Below, one piece after another: positions 22,646 through 35,619 of a stretch of 64,000 bases of DNA. Made by a program: the position numbers and the translations under genes. The notes beneath the pieces were generated by a model. It did not search any database. It was not told where the DNA came from and saw nothing but the letters and a program-made list of their open reading frames with translations. This stretch comes from Isoetes taiwanensis (Eukaryota > Streptophyta > Lycopodiopsida > Isoetales > Isoetaceae), in contig JAJEKV010000005.1 in assembly GCA_021234155.1 (NCBI GenBank), positions 26,756,620 through 26,820,619 on the forward strand, read 5' to 3'. How positions within the stretch are numbered: position 1 is the first letter of the stretch; every line of letters starts with the position of its first letter.

Positions 22646-24717
22646 TTGTCGCGATTTAGACAACTCCTTAAACCTTCTCATTAGATCTAGCTTATGGATC
22701 AAACTAAAAGTTCACTTCTTATCGGAATTTGTTTATCTTATTTATGCAAAGTATGCAAAGCAGGGGCAGATGGAGTGGTTAAATGTAGCCTGCTTGCAGT
22801 TATCTAGAGGCGTAGCTGTCAGTCGACTCCCATTGAGTCTGAGCTTGTGCTGAAGCCATGTTATGTTAGTTAGCATATATTGAAGGATGGACTAGGGATA
22901 CCCTTCGAGTCGTATATTTATTTGTGATGTGATATTAGTGCTTAATAGTTTTGCTTCGACTGATATAGGAGCCCCTACAGAATGAGATGACACCTCCGTG
23001 TTCTCTACTCATCTACTTGGCCATCCACAGACATGAGTTAGATGGAGGGCCCATACGACGGTGTAGTCCTTGTGTGGAGGGAGTCCTACAGCGGGTTGTC
23101 CTATATGAGGGATGAGTGTCACAAGAGTGGAAGGGAATTTAAACCATTGGGCTCGAAGATTATTACGATCTAACCGTTGGCACCCATTAGATCTAAATGA
23201 GGTTAAATGTTGTAACTTTGCAGCATCTTTGATAATCTTCAGAATATTCCAAAGATTATCAATGACAGCCTTTCGAATATTCCTTCATAAGATGATAATC
23301 ATCAGAATATTCCTATTTTATCAAACTAAATTCCTTAATTTTCACTGTAAAAAACATATACAGATTGAGAGTTTATTTGCAGCCTGTAAGCTGAATCTTG
23401 GCATCGCTCTTACGAGCATCCTGTAAAAGAGGAGTAAAAGAAGAAAGCCCTTACCATCTTCAGCACGGAGGAAGAATGAGCTATCTGCATTTTTAGATAA
23501 ATCTTTATACTCTTAAGCGGTTCAACTGATACTTGGAAAATCCAATAATTGCGGCCACTTCTTGAAATGCATGTCAGCTATGGCCTACGGTTTAGAATGA
23601 TCTGCAAACCCTATGAATCATTAGATGCAATGAGTCATCTAAGACAAAAACCTGAATCTGCCTTCAATTTCCAAAAGAATATAAAAAATTTAATCCCTAA
23701 GAGAGAACCGTACGTCTCCGTTGCTGCTTAATGCCTTCTTTAAAATGATATTCTTGAACCTTGTATATTGAGTGTACTTTTAACCTTCTTAGCAGCGACT
23801 GTGCTCTTAAGATTGGGGAATATTGGGGAACGGCCTTGCCATAGGGCTTCAATCTGGCAGCTGCATCTGCAAAATATTATTTTAAGGGATGGCTCTGCTA
23901 TAGCTGACTGTTTCTTATAGAAGAGGCGCCATTTTGCTTTTCTTGCCCTTTCTTTGCTGCAATCCAAGATGTGCTTCAGGATCTGCATGATTTGATAATC
24001 AAGAGCATGATCATGTATGTGAATCTGCCAAGAATATGTAGAAATAAGCAAAATCTTTGCAATGAAACAAGAAAACATAAAAACTCTGTACCTAATGTCG
24101 GCTGGCGTCGCCATAGCTTGCTTGCCCTTGCTTTGGTGCATCGGCCTTGCCAAACCTCCATCGATCACTAAACCGCCGCCGGATCTGCCTCACAAAACTC
24201 CTTTGTGAATAGTGAAACCCTGGCCTGTCCTTTTGTTTGTCTAAAAATCTGCTTGCCCAATACCTCTAGACCTACTGGGTCTAAATATGTTGGCTTTTTG
24301 CATGGGTACATATTGTTATGGATATGAAATTGTTTTGATATGCTTGAAGAGTGCACAAGGGGTTCGATTCCTCTGGCCTGTTTTGTGTGATGCAGGACGA
24401 AGCATAGAAGCTTCATAAGGCAACCAGCATCATACACGTGCTGTTGTATGTAGCTTCGGAGTCAACAATGTATTGGCTAATTTCACGTGGTTCGGATGAC
24501 CCTAAAAAATAGATCTATGTAAGCATTTGACCCTGTCAAACACCTGCATATATCCTATGGGATATGCCCCAATATGAGGGCCCAGGATTTAGGACTAGTG
24601 TGAAAAAGGGCCTAAATATCTATATATCTATCTCTGTTGTTCGTGTCCATCCTGTCGACCGGATTGATAGCGGTTGCCGATATCCACCACTGTTAAACCC
24701 TAAAACAGGGAGAAGCT

Positions 24718-26543
24718 ATGGCGTTCGCAAGGCATCTATTTCGGCGATCTCGAAGGCCCATTGAATGCCGATCTTTCACAAAGATACAGCAATATCGTTT
24801 TAGTAGCATTGCGCCAGTGACTGTCTCTGATAATATCGCTTCTCGAAATTGGCCATGTTCTCCTTTTTCCGCTGCCATTGCCCCTCTGATAAAAGGGTCG
24901 GCGTTCCAAGTGCCGCTTGGCGGAGTCAGGACATATATAAGTCGCAAGGAGAGGTTCAAACGTATTGGTAGGTACGAACTTGTATTGTCTATAAAGTTGG
25001 CGTTTGACTGAGGTTGTAGTAGCTTCCTAGAAGATCTTCTTTCCTGCCTAATGCACCTTGTACTACTGTTTTCAATTAGCTTCATGTGATCACTCATTTT
25101 AGTTTAGAACGACCGTGTCAAGGTAGCTGTCGATCAAGATAGTTAAAGAGGTATACAGAAGGCGTATGCAATGAACCTCAAAATCAGGCATCTGGTACCC
25201 TCACAATCTGGGAAATTACATCTCAGGGTCTGGCTTTTCTTATCTATTCCCTTATAGTTGTTTCCACCAGTTCAAGAATTGGTTACTTACAATCCTGGAG
25301 TCTAAACTAAATGATGCCTGTTTCTTTCTTTTGAATGTGCTTGCAGATCTGGTTCCAGAATAGTCTGATGCTTTCATTGCTTCAAAGACTACTTGCAGAA
25401 ATACTTTCCTTTCTCTTGCATTTTGATCAATGTTTCCTTGTTATTGAAGGGAATTCTTCAAGACCATAGAAAAGGAATCCTTGAGGACCATAGTGTTGCT
25501 ATGCTTTTCTTAGTAAGGATCGATGGTTCAGCACGTCCCCAAAATGTCTTTTGCTAGATTTAATGACCCAAAGTGGCTCTTATGCACCACTGAAAGAAGA
25601 TAACTCCAAGGGATGCAACCATGCTTTACGTTTAAAAGCACAACACAATCCTCGAGCGGGTATTTTCTAAAGAAAGGAATGCTAAAAACATGGCATCACA
25701 ATTGCTAAAGGACTATTCAGCATTTATAGTTCCTGTTTGTCTTCTATGCATGTGAGCGAGATGGTTTCGACACACTCCATGTGACCCCATTAGTTTCGTC
25801 ATGGTATTTATCTTGAGATGAAGTTCTCCAAGCTACTGGATTAAATGCACTATTGAGTTGCACCATGCATCCCAATGATCTATGTCAAAAGATCTGTTTT
25901 CTAATGCTTCCAGTGCTAAACACAACGGCATAATACTTTTCTAATGCTTCTAGTGCTACGATAATCTATTCTCGTTTTGTAAGGTTTGTGTTATATGTTA
26001 CAGCTCACAGATTGCTTCAATTTTGGAAATGTTGTTAAATGGATGGATGAAACAGTGATGAACAGCATTATTTCTGAAACTATAAGAAAACTCCAGCAGA
26101 CAGGAAAAATACTAAGATTCGCCTCCTGCTTTTTAAATCCCTATAGCATTTAGGTACGTTAAGATAAATTGATTTCAGGCATTGTCTGATGAAATGGTGG
26201 TTTTTGATACAGATCCCGTTGTCTGGGTTGAAGTGGGACAAGACAGTGATTCAAGGCCAACTGGGCCAAATGCGGGTAGTGTGAAAAATAGAAAGCGCAA
26301 AAAGAAGGCTTTACAACGTCAGGCATTTCGTAAGGTGAATGGTACTAGGTTTAATTTAAGCTTGAAAGGACTTGACGATGTGTCATTAAACAGGCCCAAT
26401 CCCAGCTCCGGGTTGCTCAAACAAAAGCCAAATTAGCTGCTGAAAAGGAAGCCCGGAAAAAACGATGGAAGGAAGGAGCAGCAAGGGCAAGGGCATGGGC
26501 TGAAGAACTACAAAAACAAGAACAAATGAAAGCACAAGGATAG
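24718..26543 (+). CDS. Probable small mitochondrial-targeted basic protein, partial exon model
   Basis: Three pieces on the plus strand appear to belong together. Exon 1 starts at 24718 (donor near 24975-24983) and encodes an Arg/Ser-rich, acid-poor N-terminus (MAFARHLFRRSRRPIECRSF) typical of mitochondrial presequences. Two later exons, 26179-26334 and 26394-26543, are separated by a 59-bp intron with GT/AG ends and are in phase; they encode an acidic segment (DTDPVVWVEVG), a KNRKRKKKALQRQAF basic patch and a C-terminal charged helix rich in Ala, Lys, Glu and Arg, ending in TAG. Upstream of the ATG there is AAACCCTAAAA, the telo-box common in promoters of plant translation and mitochondrial genes. 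I cannot find a donor that joins exon 1 to 26179 in phase, so at least one small exon is missing from the model. Family unknown. Confidence 0.45.
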
Positions 26544-27899
26544 TAGAATCCTTAGTATGAAGGCAATGACTCAACATTATTGTGACGAGTAGAGTGCTGG
26601 ATGTAGTTCACATGGTTTGACTTTTGCCTTGAATGCAAGTTTGAGAGATGTTTTGATGACACAACTGCTTTGGTTTTAAGCTGATGCACCCTTTCTCATA
26701 GGGCAGAGGACCTGCATTTGATAAGTGCGCAGGGAGCAGACTTCACGTGCAATTTACCTAGACCATTGCATTAGCATGCAGTAATTGCCCCCCGACTATT
26801 CTACAAGGAGAGTTATGAAACAGAAATTCATTTTCTTGATACATTTTTCATCTGTATTTGAATTCAACTGCATTTTACATCTGCTGCTATATCCAAGTGG
26901 GCCCCTTTGCCATCACAAGGGTGCTAGAACGTAATATGAGGTGTGTGCATATGGGAAATGTTAGTTGGTGGTACAAGCATAGTATTATGTCTTCTATTTT
27001 TCGTTTTTCAGGTAACCGCTGAAGATAGTGTTTGGTACAGCTGAATCCTAGATGGGAATTTACAACAAATTTTGCATTCTCTGTGTGGACTATAAAGTTA
27101 AGCTTCATTAATTCAACTGATGTATAGGTGCAAAGGCCCTTCCCTCTGGTTGTGACAGATTAAATCTCGGAAATCTGCTCAGCTGTAGGTTTCAAGAATG
27201 AAGCCAAATCTCACTACTAGAGAATTAGAACTCTATTTTAGGCTGCTACTTGAAATTACGAGATGTTCATTTCTGGTGAATGAGTACTTTTTTGGCGTAA
27301 CTCTTCGATTGACTTTTCGTTTTACAGCCCCCATTCTAATATGGGACAAATCCAGACCGTACAATTTGAAAATCAAGGGAAAACAAGGGTTGAGATGTAT
27401 GCCATGCCAGATGGGGGCTGCAAAACGAAAACTAGCCAACTCTTCGGAGCTTGAAGAAACAAGGTGTCTTGAATGGGATGTTTTTGGGGTTTGGAAAAGG
27501 GCATCAAAGTTCTTCTACACAGTAGAGACGACTGCCATCATCCTCTGGCAGTTTTTCAGGCTAGATTTGTTAAGCATTGACTCTTTGGACTCCACCTCTT
27601 AGTAAAACATAACTGTCAGTTTGAAGAAAGGCTGCAAAAAATGAAAGACTGATTATGGTTACCAGCAAATATAAAAAGTTCTTCAAGTCGTTATCTTACA
27701 TATCAAATATGTAGCATCAAATATTCCATGCCTGTAAGACACATCTTTGTACACATCTTCTCAGTTATCTTACATATCAAATAATGCTTGTAAGACACAT
27801 CTTTGTACACATCTTCTCAAATATCTATGTATATAGCAAAGCCAATAGTAAGGCCACTGGAAGAAATCACAAATATTAGTTGTTATTGAGCCACAAGCA
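26544..27899. other. Intergenic region with foldback and a short duplication
   Basis: No coding region supported. It includes the foldback at 27308-27439 and two copies of GTAAGACACATCTTTGTACA (27733 and 27790) with flanking TTATCTTACATATCAAAT, spacing about 57 bp. The open frame 27198-27602 spans the foldback and is not considered real. Confidence 0.5.
27308..27439. repeat. Imperfect inverted repeat with 37-bp arms (MITE or hairpin RNA precursor)
   Basis: Left arm 27308-27344 contains TTTTCGTTTTACAGCCCCCA; right arm 27402-27439 contains TGGGGGCTGCAAAACGAAAA. The arms pair with few mismatches over about 37 bp around a 57-nt loop. The size and shape fit a small MITE or a microRNA-like precursor. 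No flanking TA or other target duplication is convincing. Confidence 0.6.
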
Positions 27900-28464
27900 T
27901 AACAAATATTAGTTGTTATATGTTGCCCATCTCTTTTGAATCCACTTTCATAGTATTCTTCAGCCTTTGAATGATCGTGCAGCACCAGCACCTGGAAACA
28001 AGTAGAAAATTGAAGCACTCTTAAGAAACCTAGATAGATTATTAATGTTATATATGAACAAAATTCTGCTCAATACAATATACATTGTACTAAGGTTCAA
28101 TATTAACAAAATTCTGCTCACCTCGTACAAGTATCTTGCATAGTTTCTCAGCAGCAAAGGTTCTCCAGGATTTGTATCTAACATGGTTCTGAAATAGGCA
28201 TGAGCAGCAAAGGTTCTCCAGGATTTGTATCTAACATGGTTCTGAAATAGGCATGTGCATTGCCTAGTCCAACTCCATGGTCAGAGCCAAGATCTCCAGC
28301 CATGAACATTGGCACAACTTTCTCAGACTCATGCAAGGGCCTCGCACCCTTTGGGCTGTAGAGTGTTGCCATCTGCATCCTTGCTTACTTACACCAATAA
28401 AACCTCCCATCTTGGTCTTTGAAGCATCCGGTTTCCCATCTTCCGTAAAACGAGGCATCCCCAT
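27900..28464 (-). pseudogene. Fragment of a plant TPR-domain protein gene
   Basis: On the minus strand 28464-28120 reads (in shifting frames) a segment ending AYFRTMLDTNPGEPLLLRNY then ARYLYEV, followed by a GT donor; the next exon from 27991 reads HDHSKAEEYYESGFKRDGQ. Known plant TPR proteins of the At4g32340/At1g80130 group have this very pattern (xxYYKxMxxENPxNPLFLRNYAxFLYxx...AEEYYxRAIxxDP). Stops, frame changes and a 53-bp internal duplication show it is broken. No complete gene is nearby, so it may be a fragment left by transposon capture. Confidence 0.55.
28150..28255 (-). repeat. Exact 53-bp tandem duplication inside the TPR fragment
   Basis: Copies 28150-28202 and 28203-28255 (plus strand AGCAGCAAAGGTTCTCCAGG ...) look identical. 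The length is not a multiple of three, so it shifts the reading frame of the conserved TPR segment. Confidence 0.9.
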
Positions 28465-28782
28465 TTGTCTTGTCTCTTTATGCTCTACATTTTTATGCCT
28501 CTTGCTCTCTGCATTTGTGGATTTTCTTCTTACGTATCACGAGCTAGTCCCAAATATCAACCTGGATATCCATTACAGATGGTGACAATCGTACAACACA
28601 TTTGAACCATAGGATTCTGGACTAGCTTTATACCTTAAAGAACATAGCATACAATAAGATGGTAGATTTACCACCAAAACCGTATTCTTGCCATTTTCGT
28701 CCCCAGTTTCTAGGGCGGCTTTGAGTGCTCCATGCAAGACCTTCGAACACTTTGGAACCAATATGCTTACAGGCAAAATCAT

Positions 28783-29186
28783 TCAAATGTTTGTGTTATC
28801 GACCGCTAAAAAATTAGATCCTAGTTGAAGATTACCTAGGAAATCGAGTCTCCGAGTAAGAGTCGATCTGAGAAAGGCGACAAACATCCGGTTTGCATAT
28901 TGTTTGATAACGTCCAGGTCTTGTTGTCCAGAAGGAGTCCATATCCAATAAGGCCTTATTGCTTGAATAAAGGACCAGACCACCGGGCTCCATATTCCAT
29001 AACCAAGCTATAACCGCCGACAGAGCTGTCTGTAGTGGAAGCCCAACTGGTTAAGTTCTTTGCCGGCTTCAAAACCCTGCCCACCATAAGCGTATCAGTC
29101 AGGTCGTCAAAGTTCTCCCAAATAGTATCATTAAATCGAGTCTGCAGAACCAAATTTCCCATATTTGTCACCAACAGAGTCTGCAC
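28783..29186 (-). pseudogene. Fragment of a G-type (bulb) lectin receptor-kinase gene
   Basis: The minus-strand frame 29186-28960 gives NMGNLVLQTR, then IWENFDDLTDTLMVGRVL and LTSWASTTDSSVGGYSLVME, the second half of a bulb-type lectin domain (canonical WQSFDxPTDTLLPGQ). After a frameshift it continues with PYWIWTPSGQ. No EGF, PAN, transmembrane or kinase part follows. It is related in sequence to the complete lectin kinase at 43919-46455 (SSxxNSQGPYSMVMES, SPYWVF), so both belong to one local family. It is a dead fragment. Confidence 0.7.
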
Positions 29187-30764
29187 ACCCTAACCCTAAC
29201 CGTGCCCTAATTCCGGCTGTCTCGAATTTCATGAGAAAAGGGCTTTCATTATAAGCCGTTGGATCTTTTTGGATTAAAAGAGGGCTTTCTTTGTAAGCCA
29301 TATGATCTTAACCATTGAGGAGCATGAAACAAAAATTGCACAAATTGCATGCAAAAACTTGGTGCACTCTAGATATACTGATTAGTATGCCTCGTGCAAT
29401 ACGCCCATGAAATCATATGAAAACCATGCCAATTAAAAAGCGTATAAAATCACATAAAACCCCCCTGTTATAATGCTACATATTAAATACCAAAGTTATA
29501 AACAATATATGTGATAGTGTGTGTTGTTTAAAAAGTTCTAAGAATCGTTCTGTCAAAGTCTTTAATATGTGTCTTGTCCCTTTGGTTTCTTTTGAATAGC
29601 TTAATTCCATTGACTTAAGAATATTATTATAAGGGAACTTGCCATGTTAATAATACCTTGATCGATGCAATTTGAGTTGAGGTTTTGCTTGCAAGGCTAC
29701 CTTACGAATGGATCTAGATTTTAAACATGGTGATAATATTTTAGGTAGTTGAAATATGGCTCACCATTGTGTTGCAATGATAAGTTAAAACCTGGGACAT
29801 CCTAGCACTTTGACAGAATTTGTAACTATTCCTCGCACTAACTTTTCTTTGATTATGCCCGTCCATTTCTGGGGTAGAATGCATTATACAGCCCCCCCTC
29901 CCCTAAATGGCTGATATCTGGCCGTCGTTGAAATGGAGGGCTAAGATAGCGCCACGTAGAAGGGTGATAATGCATCTGTCCCCATTTCTGATTTTGCACT
30001 GCATCTAATGCAGTAAATAGTATAAATTATCTTTGTATTCCTTTATTTAATGTTTTGATTCTCCTTGCTCTGATCTCTCAAAGAGGCAAACATATTCCCT
30101 GAGAGAAATATTAAGTTCTTTATTGTAGCTTGTATTCTCATGAGAATTCTTTAGACATGAGAGGAAAAGGCTTGGCAAATGCAAAAAGGTAAAACTGTAA
30201 ATTATGGAACTTCATTGTGTAAAAAATAAAAGCTAGAAGTACCTTTATAGTACAAAATTTTGGGGCATATGCACAATATTCTAACACAAAAATTGGTTTG
30301 CTGAAATGCACCAACTGAAGCTTCCATTAAATTGAAGTTGACTTTAGGTCAGCAATTGTTTACCTACAATTTAATTGCAATATCAGCATTAGTTGTTGCA
30401 AACAGCGACGTCCAACATCTTATAGTTGATCTACTATAGTAGATAACAACAATTAAGAGCAATTTCTAGTTAAGAGTAATTTGCAGTATTGAAAAGGTGA
30501 CAAAATACTTACTGAGACACCTCGGCTATGGAAGTCTGAGGACACCATTACCTCTTGCTTGTTTGCCCCTAGAAAGTTCAGGAGTCTTAATGCTATGTTC
30601 ACAAACAATGCTTTTTACATACCAATCTTAGCCCTGGAAAGCATAAAAAGTTTCAGACGAATCCAATGAAGCAAAAGGGTTACATTCATATAGTTGACTG
30701 CATAATCTATAAGAATTAAGTAATGAAACATGAAAGAATTCGAAAGCATGAAATTTAAATTTAC
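29187..30764. other. Intergenic, AT-rich, nothing identified
   Basis: No open frame with coding character, hairpin or element end was found. A short run CCCTAACCCTAACC at about 29190 is too short to call telomeric. Confidence 0.5.
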
Positions 30765-30852
30765 CTTCCATGAAAGTAAGAAGAGCCAAAATACTTTCTG
30801 GAGACAATACTTGACGCAGCTCAAGTTGCCACATGTTCCAACTTTCATTCAG
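30765..30852 (-). CDS. Isolated exon candidate near the coiled-coil gene
   Basis: An 88-bp minus-strand block is bounded by an AG acceptor (ttagcag|CTGAAT) and a GTAAAT donor and encodes LNESWNMWQLELRQVLSP followed by ESILALLTFMEG. It is 520 bp beyond the apparent stop of the coiled-coil exon, so it may be a further exon of that gene if splicing differs from my model. No family recognised. Confidence 0.3.
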
Positions 30853-32217
30853 CTGCTAAGGAGCTGCAAAAACTATAAGCACAACTTCTTCTAGAATGTG
30901 CAGAATCGTTGAATTTATAAGAAACAGAATGAGAAAGAAAATGATGCGAGTTGCATGCAGGCAAAAACCAAAATATGTTTGCTTGGATATCGTGACAAAC
31001 TGTGTCATGCTCTGAACTGCAGAAATGAGTCTATTAAAAGTCGATTCTGTATAATGTTAGCCTGAGATAATATCAGTCTTCAATATTTCCAACAGAACTA
31101 CGCTACTATTTGGAGCAATGCGGGGCTCTTTGATCCCAAATAAAAGTGAAGATCGTTTGGTAAGAAACCGTGCAAAGATAGCCTTTCCTTAGCCATCAAA
31201 TCCCTATCTTAGCTTCTTCCACAGAGACCGAGGTCATGCGAGCTCAAAGTTGCGGGAGCATTCCAGAACTCAGTGATCAGGGATAGGTCTTAGAGAAATT
31301 TTCGCATGTATAAAGTCATGGATCTGAGATTCGAAGCAGTTCCAGTAGATCGAAGGTAACAACTCCTTCCTTCATCCATGATAAACATCCATTATAATTG
31401 AAAGCTTTAACTCATCCATCCACTTTTGTTCCTCAATTGTATTCTCCAAAACTGTAACTTCGTGTCTGAGAGTCCTGATCTGCCTACCCATATCATTTAC
31501 CTCATCTTCTAGCATGTCATTTAATACTTCAGTGTCCTTTTCAAGGGCATCGAGTTGATCCTGTACTATCTATCTTGTTAATTTGGGTTTTTCCGGTTTG
31601 GAGAAAAACTGTTTTGGAATTTTTTTAACGTTATTTTTCTAAGGTTTATGGGATTTTGGGTGCCGGAATAAATGCCCGACTTTCCAGAAATCGAAGAATT
31701 TTTTTCCGTTGTTATTTGCAAAACCTTCCTTCCTCATTCGATTCGATTACAGGTGGATGCATGCCACGATTGCTAAACTGAAGGTATATAGAATTATTTT
31801 ATCTGATGATTTTGATCACACAGAAGAGCCCAGATTTAGTCTTTCTCAAGCTTGGCTATTGGTCGTATCATCTTAGCATAGAAGCAGGATGGCAGATTAA
31901 TCATCCTCTTATTTTTCTGATTCTACAGAGGTATAGGAATCGGCCCAACTAAGGGTTCTTTTTGTAAGTCGATGCTCAACAAAATTGATTATGCATTTGT
32001 TGAGGTGGAGGTAATTGGAATGATGGAGACCTGTTTAACTTATTTTCTAGGCACGTATACCTTTGAGCAAGATATGCTTGCTCCAGCTATCAAATTTCAA
32101 CTATGTATTTGTTTATAATAGGCAGATGCTTTTCTCATGATATTAGGCAAAGGGGTTTTATTGTGACATGTACAAAACTATTATTGTGGCATTTTCCTAC
32201 ATTGTACTTCGTTTTTT

Positions 32218-33620
32218 CCAGCATCGGTGGTGAATATGCATTCATATTTAGCTATTCTTTTGCAAGCGCAATTGTATGGCCATCTGTGATTTATACCTTC
32301 CTAATTTCTGCTACATCTCTGTTTCAGTAGCTAAGCACTGCCATGCGCAGTATGTTCAGTCTTCTACATTATATCATGGCTATTTTTCTGCATTATATCA
32401 TGGTACTTTCTATGCTGGCCTTATTTTTTTGCATTATATCATGGTACTATTTGTTCTGGCCTTGCTGGTTACATTTGGAAGATATGATACCTGAAGCTGC
32501 AGATCAGAAGTCCAGGCAACTCACTGTATCTGTTCATTTTTTATATACATCAATAATTTACGCCTTTGATACAGTTATGTTTATGTTTGGCCTAGGTTTC
32601 TCCAGTGACTTTGCAGGTCATGCTAGCTACAAAAAGACATCTTAGGTCCCTAAGCATTTGCGGCAGGTGAATTTTTAAGCTTTTGATCTTCCATAAATTG
32701 GTTGCCAAAGAGCATGTATGCCCCATTGAGCTTGGAGCATACAAACATGTCTTATTCGGCAGCAATGATGGAAAGGTTTGACTTCTGATGGAGGCATGTC
32801 ATCTGTTTCTTGGGTCGTTTTTAATGTTAGCTACGAAAAGCATCACGGTTCCGAAGCATTTGGGCAGGTGAATTCCCATAAATCATACCATTTGTTTTAA
32901 TCATGTTCCTTCGTAGAAATTATTGTTGCTTTTTCCTACATCATACTCAGTTTTGTTGACTGTGAAGTTGAATATGCATTCATGTCTAGCCATTCTTTTG
33001 CAAGCGCAATTGTATGGCCATCTGTGGTTTATACCTTCTTAATTTCTGTTTCATCTCTGTTTCATTAGCTAAGCATTGGCATGCACAGTATGTTCAGTTT
33101 TCTGCATTATATCATGGTACGTTTCTGCATTATATCATGGTACTTTCTGTTCTGGCCTTGCTGGTTACATCTGAAAGATATCCAGGCAACTCATTGTATC
33201 TGATCATTTCTGATGTACATCAATATCTTGGCCTTGCTGGTTACATCTGAAAGATATCTAGGCAACTCATTGTATCTGATCATTTCTGATGTACATCAAT
33301 ATCTTATGCCTTTCATACAGTTATGTTTATGTTTGGCCTAGCTTGCTCCAGTGACTTAGTGACTTTGCAAGTCATGCTAGCTAGAAAAGGCATCTCAGGT
33401 TCCTTAGCATTTGAGGCAGGTGAATTATTAAGCTTTTGATCTTCCATAGTCATAGCAATTTTCGAAGAGCGAACGAGGATTGTCATCTGTTTCTTGGGCC
33501 ATTTCTGATGCTAGCTACGAAAAGCATCACAAGTTCTGAAGCATTTGGGCAGGTGAAGCTTTAAGCTTTTGATTTCCTATAATCATACCATTTGTTTTAA
33601 TCATGTTCCTCGGTAGGAAA
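32218..33620 (+). repeat. Tandem duplication of about 700 bp inside Helitron-2
   Basis: The 32218-32930 block recurs at 32955-33620 in the same order: TTTTGCAAGCGCAATTGTATGG, TGCATTATATCATGGTAC, GTTTATGTTTGGCCTAG, AAGCTTTTGATCTTCCATA, AAGCATTTGGGCAGGTGAA. Within the second copy a unit of about 84 bp (CTGGCCTTGCTGGTTACATC) is again duplicated at 33153 and 33233. Confidence 0.85.
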
Positions 33621-35619
33621 CATCTACTATACAAGCCAGTATTTTTTGGTACATAATAAAGTCTGGAGCTTTGTGTGTGCAATTGTTGGCTTTATCCCGT
33701 GAAGAAGACCCTGGTTTGCTGGAAGGTGCGTTTATTGGAAGGTACTTATAGGTCGTTTGCATTTCCATATCACCATCACTTCATATCTTTGCAACAAATT
33801 TCAGCTACATTTTGGCCATTTGTTTTAGCAAAAGCTTGCAATTTAGTGGACAATTTTAGACAATCCAAAGCTGATCTGCGTAGGTGCTTGGAGTAGGTTT
33901 TTGCACGATGGATACTACTAAGTCTGTTGGTCAATTTTGTACAATACCTGGATTGGACTGAATGCATGCTGATAGTTATGTACAATGATGATAGGTCCCA
34001 TCATTTATTATACTCCATTTTGAGCATATGCATGTGTAATTGGCCACTTAGGAGGCATCTGTTACAATGCACTATAAGTTCTGCATGTGTGATTGCAGAT
34101 TGAGGGGCTTCTACCACCATCGTCTGCTTTCCACTATAAGCTTTGCATGTGGGAGGATCTTCTGTCAGTTGAGACTATTTAAGTCTTTAGTAAACTTTTA
34201 CCTTATGACATAGCATGCAATATACAAATGATTTAAGATAATCTTCTTTTGAATTCTGTAGCAATCATAGAACAGTCATAGAACACCCAAGAATTGTTTA
34301 TCCCCCTCTTTCTGTGCCTTAGCTTTAAGTCCAAACCACAATGGTCTTTCAGGCACCCATTCTTATAAGTACAACAACTTTATTGATTGTTCTATAATAA
34401 CTTCGGATTGTTGGAGATGTTATTGTAGAAAAAAATGTTTTTGTTAGCATCTGCTATTGTTTGTGGAGGTTCAGTTTACACTACAAGAGGATAGCCTTTT
34501 ATCATCACTTTAATATCACTTAAAATCTCAAAAAGCACTAAGTGATATAAGTAATGGTATTCAAGGTCTAGTGATGCAACCTATGATACAAAGTATATAT
34601 CATCTATAGCGTCATCAACATCGTCATAAATATGGTCAACAATTGTATCAGTACTAATTAATGACAATATATGTGTTACTACTACCGTCATGAATAATAT
34701 CACCTATTGCATCAACTTTACCATCATTAATTATTCCAATGGTGCTAATGACAATACAAGTGTTATAGCTTATGCCAGTTATAGTATCATATATAGCTTC
34801 AGCTGTAGTATCACATATTGATAATATTATATCAGTGCTAACAAATGACGTTGTATGTGTTGCTAATAACATCATGGATAATATCACTGCTAACAAATGA
34901 CGTTATATGTGTTGCTAATAGCATCATGGACAATATCACGACTCACGTCACTCTTAATATCAATAATTTTTATACATTTGATAATAATAATACAAGGAAT
35001 AATTGTGCAAATAATTGAAAAGCAATAATGGTGCAAATATATCCAATTAATACTTATGGATTTAAGCCAATACTGTAATGTGTTTGAAAGATTCTAAGTG
35101 TGAACATTAGTAATGGACGTGAAATTATATAATGGCTAAAGGTTAATGTGAAGTTAGATTTCTTAATGGTGAATATCATGGATGGATGGGACTTTTAACC
35201 ATTTGACTATGCATTTTACCATTCGAAATCCTTGTGTGTAATGCCACGTATATCGTATATTAATTCTAGGGTGTAAAACCTAGCAAAGATTGAACCAAGC
35301 ATGGCGTTATGGTTTTAACTTGTGAAAGACCAGGATGTGTTGATGAAACTTGGATAAGATAAGTTAAGATAGAATTTTAACGTCCACGAGAAGCTCCGAG
35401 ACTTATGGGACTAACGATACAAAAAAGGCAAAAGCTCAAACTAAACAAGGGCCAAGGCCCAAACGAAAACCTGGGGTCGAAGCCCCATCACAAGACAAAC
35501 AATAAAATATAAAATTAACACACAAAACACAAGCCCAAGCAAAAATTATTGCATAAGTTTTGACCCTTGAACGTGTCTGCCAAGATGTAAGGCATCCTAC
35601 TTGGCCTAGGCACAATAAT

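Larger units (their letters stand above)
21502..24690. other. Intergenic region with small repeats, no supported gene
   Basis: It holds a short dispersed repeat (22022-22086), a tRNA-like box (22095-22165), a perfect foldback (22244-22285), and a duplication (22286-22420 and 22536-22645). A GGTTCGATTCC word, a perfect RNA polymerase III box-B match, occurs near 24361 without a clear box A. Open frames at 23112-23426 and 23740-24168 show no domain and are not called. Confidence 0.5.

Noticed and set aside
23740-24168. Two-exon gene on the minus strand starting MATPADIR
   Set aside because: A start codon and a GT donor exist, but joining to the next exon-like block gives a stop; no family match.
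24345-24375. GGTTCGATTCC as part of a tRNA gene
   Set aside because: Box B is perfect but no box A or tRNA arms are found at the right distance.
27198-27602. 134-residue open frame on the plus strand
   Set aside because: It runs through the hairpin arms at 27308 and 27402, so the frame is better explained by chance in a foldback.
29190-29203. CCCTAACCCTAACC, telomere-like
   Set aside because: Only two units, of the TTAGGG rather than the common plant TTTAGGG type; chance.
34654-34896. Repetitive 80-residue open frame (minus) rich in Ile, Asp and Thr
   Set aside because: It follows from the subterminal repeats of the CACTA-like element, not from coding constraint.
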